From: JBGZEX01 sp041846495
Lineage (GTDB): Bacteria; Bacteroidota; Bacteroidia; Bacteroidales; Marinifilaceae
NCBI GenBank assembly: GCA_041846495.1
Contig: JBGZEX010000012.1
Span: 1-20,395, forward strand
Direction of reading: 5' to 3'
DNA length: 20,395 bases
Part shown: positions 14,732 through 20,395 of the stretch, piece by piece
Layout: each line of letters opens with the position of its first letter
Position numbering within the stretch: position 1 is the first letter of the stretch
The notes under the pieces: model-generated
What the model was told of the DNA's origin: nothing
What the model saw: only the letters and a program-made list of their open reading frames with translations
Databases searched by the model: none
Made by a program: the position numbers and the translations under genes

Positions 14732-14979
14732 ATTAATTCTCAATAGATTTAAAATACAAACAAATAAAATATTGAAAAAGAGCCGGTATCCCCGATCGTC
14801 GGCCCCTGCGTGCAAGGAAATCCATACAACAGACATATCGCAAGGATTGTTACGCGAGAAATTCAAATTTCCTTGTCTACTGCAACCATTGATGAAAAAA
14901 TAAAAGCGGAAATATGAGAATTATCCGAACAAGTCACAAGATTTGCAATCATTAACTTTATAGTATAACAATATATTCT
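14732..14979. other. Intergenic region between the marC and bcp promoters
   Basis: No coding sequence is recognised. The central part (about 14780-14880) is more GC-rich than its surroundings. It contains a perfect 9-bp inverted repeat CAAGGAAAT (14813-14821) and ATTTCCTTG (14867-14875) around a 45-nt loop, plus GCCG/CGGC pairing around 14783-14802. The two promoters are already placed next to their genes, so this middle stretch is unexplained. It could be a small RNA or a decayed sequence. Confidence 0.4.
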
Positions 14980-14987
14980 TACTTTTG
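14957..14987 (+). promoter_or_regulatory. Promoter of the bcp-recA-peptidase cluster
   Basis: TACTTTTG (14980-14987) matches TAnnTTTG, and TTTA (14957-14960), 19 nt upstream, is one base off the TTTG -33 box. The predicted start near 14994 lies about 18 nt before the bcp ATG. Confidence 0.6.
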
Positions 14988-15011
14988 TATAGGTTGCATT
15001 AAAAAAACGAA

Positions 15012-15470
15012 ATGATTACATTAAAAGAAGGAGATAAAGCCCCTGCGTTTAAAGGGATAAATCAAGATAACAAGAAAATAAGTCTTTCCGACTTCAAAGG
15101 GAAAAAACTCGTTCTCTATTTCTATCCCAAGGACAATACTTCGGGATGTACGGCGGAAGCCTGCAATCTCAACGATAATTATTCGCTCTTGACGGATAAA
15201 GGATATGAAGTGGTCGGTATTAGCCCGGATCCCGTTTCCTCTCATCGGAAATTCATTGCAAAACACAACCTTTCATTCAACCTCATTGCCGATACGGAAA
15301 AAGAAATATCGAGCTTGTACGGCGTATGGGCGGAAAAAAGCATGTACGGCAGAAAATATATGGGCATCGTAAGAACCACTTTCATCATAGACGAAAACGG
15401 ATATATCGAAAGAATCATCACAAAGGTAAAAACCGGAGATCATGCAAATCAAATAATCGAAAAACATTAA
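15012..15470 (+). CDS. bcp: Bcp/PrxQ-type peroxiredoxin (thioredoxin-dependent thiol peroxidase)
   Basis: A 152-residue cytoplasmic thiol peroxidase that reduces hydrogen peroxide and organic hydroperoxides using thioredoxin. The thioredoxin fold starts with GDKAPAFKGINQDNKKISLS and LVLYFYPKDNTSGCTAEACN. The peroxidatic Cys46 and a resolving Cys51 five residues later are the hallmark of the Bcp/PrxQ group. YEVVGISPDPVSSHRKFIAK and YMGIVRTTFIIDENG complete the fold with the usual active-site Arg. Length is normal. It heads a tight cluster with recA only 4 nt downstream, so peroxide defence and DNA repair are expressed from one promoter. That pairing recurs in Bacteroidales as far as I recall. 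Confidence 0.95.
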   Translation: MITLKEGDKAPAFKGINQDNKKISLSDFKGKKLVLYFYPKDNTSGCTAEACNLNDNYSLLTDKGYEVVGISPDPVSSHRKFIAKHNLSFNLIADTEKEISSLYGVWAEKSMYGRKYMGIVRTTFIIDENGYIERIITKVKTGDHANQIIEKH

Positions 15471-15474
15471 TAAT

Positions 15475-16485
15475 ATGGGAAAAGATATCGATCAGGAAAA
15501 ATTTAAAGCGCTGCAACTCACCTTGGACAAGATTGAAAAAAACTTCGGCAAGGGAAGCATTATGAAATTAGGGGACAACCGGGTGGAAGATATACCCGTT
15601 ATCTCTTCGGGTTCCATTGCTTTGGACAAGGCACTCGGAGTCGGAGGATATCCCAAGGGGCGGGTGATTGAAATATACGGACCGGAATCCTCAGGTAAGA
15701 CCACGCTGGCCATACATGCCATTGCAGAGACTCAAAAAACGGGAGGCATCGCAGCCATTATAGATGCGGAGCATGCCTTCGACCGATTTTATGCCGAAAA
15801 ACTCGGAGTGGATACGGAGAACCTGCTTATTTCCCAGCCCGATAACGGAGAACAGGCTTTGGAGATTACCGATCAGTTAATCCGCTCGGCAGCCGTAGAC
15901 CTCGTTGTAATAGATTCGGTGGCCGCCCTTACTCCCAAAGCGGAAATCGAAGGAGAAATGGGCGACAGCGTAATGGGACTTCAAGCCCGGTTAATGTCGC
16001 AAGCATTGCGCAAACTTACGGCAACCATCAGCAAAACGAATACGTGTTGTATGTTTATCAACCAATTGCGGGACAAAATAGGAGTTATGTTCGGAAATCC
16101 GGAAACTACCACAGGAGGAAATGCCCTGAAATTTTATGCCTCGGTACGTTTGGATATTCGAAAAATAGGACAGATTAAAGACGGAGAAGATGTAATCGGC
16201 AACCATACCCGGGTGAAAATAGTGAAGAATAAAGTGGCTCCCCCATTCCGGAAAGCGGAATTCGATATCATGTACGGAGAAGGCATTTCGCTTACGGGAG
16301 AAATCGTAGACCTCGGTGTAGAATACAACATCATTAAAAAAAGCGGAAGCTGGTTTTCTTACGGAGATACCAAACTCGGACAAGGACGCGAAGCCGTTAA
16401 GACTTTGATTGCCGACAATCCGGAACTCGCCGAAGAGCTGAAAATCAAGATAGTAGAAGCCATGAATACGACTCCTCAAAAATAA
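15475..16485 (+). CDS. recA: Recombinase RecA
   Basis: ATP-dependent strand-exchange protein that forms filaments on single-stranded DNA for homologous recombination and stimulates SOS-type self-cleavage where such regulators exist. At 336 residues it is shorter at the C-terminus than E. coli RecA (353), common outside Proteobacteria. Walker A is GPESSGKT (69-76). AAIIDAEHAFD, Walker B VDLVVIDSVAALTPKAEIEG, loop L1 around GEMGDSVMGLQARLMSQALR, TNTCCMFINQLRDKIGVMFG, and loop L2 with NPETTTGGNALKFYASVRLD are all intact. It lies 4 nt after bcp and 6 nt before the S9 peptidase gene and has no separate promoter that I can see. No LexA-type operator was recognised. Confidence 0.98.
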   Translation: MGKDIDQEKFKALQLTLDKIEKNFGKGSIMKLGDNRVEDIPVISSGSIALDKALGVGGYPKGRVIEIYGPESSGKTTLAIHAIAETQKTGGIAAIIDAEHAFDRFYAEKLGVDTENLLISQPDNGEQALEITDQLIRSAAVDLVVIDSVAALTPKAEIEGEMGDSVMGLQARLMSQALRKLTATISKTNTCCMFINQLRDKIGVMFGNPETTTGGNALKFYASVRLDIRKIGQIKDGEDVIGNHTRVKIVKNKVAPPFRKAEFDIMYGEGISLTGEIVDLGVEYNIIKKSGSWFSYGDTKLGQGREAVKTLIADNPELAEELKIKIVEAMNTTPQK

Positions 16486-16491
16486 GATCAT

Positions 16492-18594
16492 ATGAAAAAA
16501 TTAATTTTACCGGCTTGCATATTATTAGCTATGGCATGTAATCAACCGACAAAAAACGAAGGTACAAACGAAGATAAGGGATATACTCCCGTATTTTCCG
16601 ATCCGGAATTCAAACTCGAATCCGATATCATGAGTCCGGAGATATTATGGTCGTTCGGACGTATAGGAGGAGTTTCCGTATCTCCCAACGGAAAGAGTAT
16701 CGTATATCCGGTTACTTTTTTCGACAAAGAAAAAGACAGAGGATTTACGGATTTATACGTGCAAAATATTCGGGAAGGAAAAGCCCGGAGAATCACCCAT
16801 ACCTCCGCAAACGAGTCTTCCCCCGTATGGACTCCCGACGGCAAGCATATCGCTTATATTTCCGAAGGCCAACTTTATGAAATAACTCCCGACGGAGCGA
16901 ATGTAAGAGCCGTAACCAAAATAAAAGGAGGGATACAGGGATTTTTATATGCTCCGGATATGACAAAAATATTGTTGCTAAAAGAGGTAAAACTCGAAAA
17001 AGACGTACAGGATCTGCATCCCGACCTTCCGAAAGCTACCGGTCGCCTCATAGGTTCGCAATTCTACCGGCATTGGGACCATTGGGTGGAAACCTATACC
17101 CATCCCTTCGTTGCGGACTATCACCCGGGCATAGTTATCTCCTCTCCGGGCAAAGATATAATGGAGGGTGAAAAATGGGAATCTCCCGTACGTCCTTTCG
17201 GCGGAGTGGAACAATTAACCTGGACGAAGGACTCCAAGAGCATTATTTATACCTCCCGTAAAAAAGAAGGTATCGAATATGCCCGTTCCACCAATAGCGA
17301 CCTTTATAAATACGACCTCATAAACGGTAAAACCCAAAATCTCACCGAGGGGATGATGGGATACGATAATAATCCGGTCATATCTCCGAACGGTAAATTA
17401 TTGGCATGGGGAAGCATGGAAAGAGACGGCTACGAAGCCGATAAAATCCGGATTTTCATAATGGAACTGGCAACGGGGAGAAAGAAAGATTACAGTATGA
17501 ATTTCGATCAAAATGCCGAAGGCATCGTATGGGGAAACGACACCACTCTTTATTTCATATCCGATCACAAGGCTACGGACGAAATCTATCGTCTCGATTT
17601 GAATTCCGGTAAAATAAAAAAAGTCACCGAAGGCATACATAATTATACCTCCGTACAAGTGGCCGATAACGGATTGTTGATTGCCACCAAACAGTCGATG
17701 AGTCGACCGACCGAAATATTCCGGGTGGATCCCGAAACCGGAAACGATACGGAAATCTCCTTCGTGAATAAAAACCTCCTCTCGCAACTTACGATGGGTA
17801 AGGTCGAAAAACATTGGGTGAATACGAGCGATAAAAAAGAAATGCTGACCTGGATTATACTCCCTCCCCATTTCGACCCGAATAAAAAATATCCGGCCCT
17901 CCTCTTTTGCGAAGGGGGCCCTCAATCCACCGTCAGTCAATTCTGGAGCTATCGCTGGAATTTTCAAATGATGGCAGCCAAGGGTTATGTCGTTGTGGCT
18001 CCCAATCGCAGAGGTCTTCCGGGATTCGGGAAAGAATGGTTGGAGCAGATAAGCGGAGATTACTCGGGACAAAATATAAGGGATTATCTTTCCGCCATAG
18101 ACTATGCCGCCAAATTATCCTATGTGGATCCCGAAAACTTGGGTTGCGTAGGAGCATCCTACGGAGGATATTCCGTATACTACCTCGCCGGACATCACGA
18201 AAAAAGATTCAAAGCCTTCATAGCCCACGACGGGATGTTCGACCTCAATGCCCAATATTACGAAACCGAAGAGATGTGGTTCGTAGACTGGGATTTGGGA
18301 GGAGCTCCCTGGGACAAAAAGAATAAAACGGCACAGCGTTCCTATGCGAATTCTCCGGATAAATTCGTAGACAAATGGGATACCCCCATTTTAGTCATAC
18401 ACGGACAGGAAGATTTCCGTATCGACGCCTCCCAAGGCATGTCGGCCTTCAATGCAGCCCGCATGCGGGGTATACCTGCCGAATACCTTTATTTCCCGGA
18501 TGAAAACCATTGGGTGCTGAAATGTCAAAACGGCATATTATGGCAACGTACTTTTTTTGCATGGTTAGATAAATGGCTGAAAACGAATCAATAA
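16492..18594 (+). CDS. S9-family (prolyl oligopeptidase-like) lipoprotein peptidase
   Basis: A 700-residue serine peptidase, probably a dipeptidyl- or acyl-aminoacyl-type exopeptidase. The start MKKLILPACILLAMACNQ is a lipoprotein signal with lipobox AMAC (Cys16), so it should be anchored on the periplasmic side or outer membrane. Residues about 50-430 are a beta-propeller with TolB-like blade repeats (SVSPNGKSIVY, WTPDGKHIAY, WTKDSKSIIY, ISPNGKLLAW). The alpha/beta-hydrolase domain carries FCEGGPQSTVSQFWSYRWNF, the nucleophile elbow GASYGGY (Ser556), Asp641 in HGQEDFRI and His673 in DENHWVLK, so the triad is complete. It most resembles the DPP5-like branch. It is followed 13 nt later by an M49-like peptidase lipoprotein, suggesting joint breakdown of peptides outside the cytoplasm. 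Confidence 0.93.
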   Translation: MKKLILPACILLAMACNQPTKNEGTNEDKGYTPVFSDPEFKLESDIMSPEILWSFGRIGGVSVSPNGKSIVYPVTFFDKEKDRGFTDLYVQNIREGKARRITHTSANESSPVWTPDGKHIAYISEGQLYEITPDGANVRAVTKIKGGIQGFLYAPDMTKILLLKEVKLEKDVQDLHPDLPKATGRLIGSQFYRHWDHWVETYTHPFVADYHPGIVISSPGKDIMEGEKWESPVRPFGGVEQLTWTKDSKSIIYTSRKKEGIEYARSTNSDLYKYDLINGKTQNLTEGMMGYDNNPVISPNGKLLAWGSMERDGYEADKIRIFIMELATGRKKDYSMNFDQNAEGIVWGNDTTLYFISDHKATDEIYRLDLNSGKIKKVTEGIHNYTSVQVADNGLLIATKQSMSRPTEIFRVDPETGNDTEISFVNKNLLSQLTMGKVEKHWVNTSDKKEMLTWIILPPHFDPNKKYPALLFCEGGPQSTVSQFWSYRWNFQMMAAKGYVVVAPNRRGLPGFGKEWLEQISGDYSGQNIRDYLSAIDYAAKLSYVDPENLGCVGASYGGYSVYYLAGHHEKRFKAFIAHDGMFDLNAQYYETEEMWFVDWDLGGAPWDKKNKTAQRSYANSPDKFVDKWDTPILVIHGQEDFRIDASQGMSAFNAARMRGIPAEYLYFPDENHWVLKCQNGILWQRTFFAWLDKWLKTNQ

Positions 18595-18607
18595 AATCTA
18601 AATATAC

Positions 18608-20221
18608 ATGAAGAAAATAAATGGAATAATTATCGGAATAGCCCTTGCGGCATTCGGATGCAAACAGGAAAAAACTCAGATGCAAATATTGGCCGACCAA
18701 TATGCCGAATTCGAGTTGAAAACGGATATTTCCAAACTCAGCGATAATGAAAAGGTCATGCTCCGGATTTTTATGGAAACAGCCGATATCATGAATGAGA
18801 TTTTTTGGGAGGAAGCTTATGGAGATAAAGAACAATTATTTACGGGAATCTCCGATCCGGCTATGGTAAAATACCTGAATATCAATTACGGTCCATGGGA
18901 CAGATTGAACGGGAATCTCCCTTTTATAAAAACCGCAGGCGACAAACCCGCAGGAGCCAACTTCTATCCCCGGGACATGACAAAAAAAGAGTTCGAAGCC
19001 TGGGAAGAACCGCTTAAGAACGACTCTTACAGTATCGTACGCAGGGATGCGGAGGGAAAACTGAAACTCATCCCCTATCATATCGCATTCGAAGGAAAAA
19101 TCAAAAAAGCTGCCGAACTCTTGAATAAAGCCTCGGAATTAGCCGAAGACGAAGGATTGAAAAACTATCTGCGCCTCAGAGCTCAAGCCCTGTTGACGGA
19201 CGACTACCTGGAAAGCGACATGGCCTGGATGGATATGAAAAACAATACTTTGGATTTTGTGGTAGGTCCTATCGAAAATTATGAAGATCAACTTTTCGGA
19301 TACCGTTCCTCCACTTCCGGACAGGTATTGGTAAAAGATAAGGAATGGAGTGCCAAACTTTCCGCTTTTGCCTCTTATTTCCAAAAACTCCAAGAAAATC
19401 TTCCCGTACCCGAGGTTTACAAACAGGAAAAAGCGAACACCAATCCGGATATCAATGCATACGACGTAGTCTACTATGCCGGAGATTGCAATGCCGGAAG
19501 CAAAAATATCGCTATCAACCTCCCTAACGATCCCCGGGTACAACTTGCAAAAGGCAGCCGGAAACTTCAGCTCAAAAATTCCATGCAGGCGAAATTCGAA
19601 AAAATCGTAATTCCCATATCCCGGATCATGATTGCTCCCGAGCAGGAAAAACATATTAAATTCGACGCTTTTTTCGAAAACACAATGTTCCACGAAGTAT
19701 CTCACGGTATCGGCATAAAATATACGTTGAACGAAAAAGAAGAGGCGCGGGATGCTCTTAAAGACAGCTATTCGGCTATCGAAGAAGCCAAGGCCGACGT
19801 ATTGGGACTTTATTGCGTAGCCCGAATGGTCGAATGGGGACTTTTGGAGAATAAAGACTTGATGGACAATTATGTCACCTTCGTAGCAGGCATATTCCGC
19901 TCCACCCGTTTCGGCGCCGCCTCAGCCCACGGGAAGGCGAATATGATGCAATTCAATGCATTATTGGAAAGCGGAGCCATTACCCGCAATGCCCAGGGCA
20001 AATACCTTATCGATAAAGAAAAAATGGAAAAGGAAATAGAGCGTTTGGCCGCCCGTTACATCATGCTCGAAGGAGACGGCGATTACGAAGGAGCTTCCCG
20101 ACTCATAACCGAGAAAGGGGTCGTTCCTCAACAACTTCAGGAAGACCTCGATAAAATAAAAAATGCCGGTATCCCCAAAGACATAATGTTCATCCAAGGC
20201 CCCGACATTCTCGGAATATAA
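18608..20221 (+). CDS. M49-like zinc peptidase lipoprotein (dipeptidyl peptidase III-related)
   Basis: A 537-residue probable metallopeptidase. The start MKKINGIIIGIALAAFGCKQ looks like a lipoprotein signal with Cys18, though the Phe at -2 is atypical. Zinc-site motifs are HEVSHGIG (His362, Glu363, His366) and EEAKADVLGL (Glu393 as likely third ligand), the order and EExxAD form of the M49 family. Classic dipeptidyl peptidase III has HExxxH with an extra residue. Here the spacing is the ordinary HExxH, and the protein is shorter than the roughly 650-700 residue enzymes known from Bacteroidota and eukaryotes. It therefore belongs to a shorter relative whose dipeptidyl specificity is not certain. 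It is the last gene of the bcp-recA-S9 cluster, 13 nt after the S9 gene, and is followed by a strong hairpin. Confidence 0.88.
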   Translation: MKKINGIIIGIALAAFGCKQEKTQMQILADQYAEFELKTDISKLSDNEKVMLRIFMETADIMNEIFWEEAYGDKEQLFTGISDPAMVKYLNINYGPWDRLNGNLPFIKTAGDKPAGANFYPRDMTKKEFEAWEEPLKNDSYSIVRRDAEGKLKLIPYHIAFEGKIKKAAELLNKASELAEDEGLKNYLRLRAQALLTDDYLESDMAWMDMKNNTLDFVVGPIENYEDQLFGYRSSTSGQVLVKDKEWSAKLSAFASYFQKLQENLPVPEVYKQEKANTNPDINAYDVVYYAGDCNAGSKNIAINLPNDPRVQLAKGSRKLQLKNSMQAKFEKIVIPISRIMIAPEQEKHIKFDAFFENTMFHEVSHGIGIKYTLNEKEEARDALKDSYSAIEEAKADVLGLYCVARMVEWGLLENKDLMDNYVTFVAGIFRSTRFGAASAHGKANMMQFNALLESGAITRNAQGKYLIDKEKMEKEIERLAARYIMLEGDGDYEGASRLITEKGVVPQQLQEDLDKIKNAGIPKDIMFIQGPDILGI

Positions 20222-20234
20222 TTCCGACACCCCT

Positions 20235-20275
20235 ACAAGCCTCTGCAGAATTGAAAACTGCAGAGGCTTGTTTAT
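20235..20275 (+). terminator. Rho-independent terminator of the bcp-recA-peptidase cluster
   Basis: A perfect 14-bp inverted repeat, ACAAGCCTCTGCAG (20235-20248) and CTGCAGAGGCTTGT (20258-20271), has a 9-nt loop and is followed by TTATTA. It begins 13 nt after the peptidase stop. The T-tract is short, but the stem is very stable. The opposite strand lacks a T-tract (AGGGG follows), so it mainly stops rightward transcription. Confidence 0.85.
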
Positions 20276-20289
20276 TACTCCTCTCCCAT

Positions 20290-20395
20290 TCAATCATCAT
20301 TATTTTTTCCTTCAAAATCTTCCCGGTATTTTCCCGAAATACGAAGAGTGACTCCGGGAGTCCGACAAACGGGAAGCGTCAAGGAAGATTTTTTC
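20290..20395 (-). CDS. 3' end of an unidentified leftward gene (partial)
   Basis: A leftward frame is open from the right edge to a TGA at 20290-20292. It gives about 34 residues ending in LTLPVCRTPGVTLRISGKYR and a charged DFEGKNNDD-like tail. Base composition and residue mix look coding, unlike the other two frames. It converges on the M49-like gene, with the hairpin between them. It is too short to identify. Confidence 0.5.
   Translation of the reverse strand, partial: KKSSLTLPVCRTPGVTLRISGKYREDFEGKNNDD

Overview
The window looks like a chromosomal segment of a member of the Bacteroidota, most likely Bacteroidales. The evidence is the repeated promoter core TAnnTTTG placed just upstream of genes (often with a weak TTTG-like box 19-21 nt further up), AT-rich starts without clear Shine-Dalgarno sequences, Bacteroidota-type HtpG and MiaA variants, and lipoprotein peptidases. 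I cannot assign a genus from sequence alone. No rRNA, tRNA, CRISPR array or complete insertion sequence was recognised.

Left edge (1 to about 1.35 kb) is AT-rich and looks accessory. It holds the 3' tail of a rightward gene, a leftward small XRE-type regulator, and a downstream gene that appears cut off where it meets the rightward gene. It also holds a degraded leftward ORF and a possible 47-residue single-span membrane peptide. This is the only part of the window that looks rearranged.

From about 1.35 kb on the content is housekeeping. The leftward block holds dnaK (with terminator and promoter), htpG, a small MmcQ/YjbR-family protein and miaA. Diverged copies of the same intergenic sequence flank miaA on both sides. 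A rightward GNAT acetyltransferase follows. It faces a leftward two-gene unit in which an iron-type alcohol dehydrogenase is translationally coupled (TGATG) to an AddA-like helicase-nuclease. A rightward cytoplasmic-type NlpC/P60 peptidase diverges from that unit and converges on a leftward marC-wbqC pair.

The right part (15.0-20.2 kb) is one tight rightward cluster: bcp peroxiredoxin, recA, an S9-family lipoprotein peptidase and an M49-like zinc peptidase lipoprotein. Gaps are 4, 6 and 13 nt, with one promoter at the front and a strong hairpin at the end. A leftward gene tail enters from the right edge.

Taken together, protein quality control (DnaK, HtpG), oxidative defence (Bcp), DNA repair (RecA, AddA-like) and peptide or murein turnover (S9, M49, NlpC) dominate. 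I see no convincing new multi-gene system. The observations most worth checking are the junction at the left edge, the duplicated intergenic segment around miaA, the small membrane ORF, and paired motifs upstream of dnaK and htpG.
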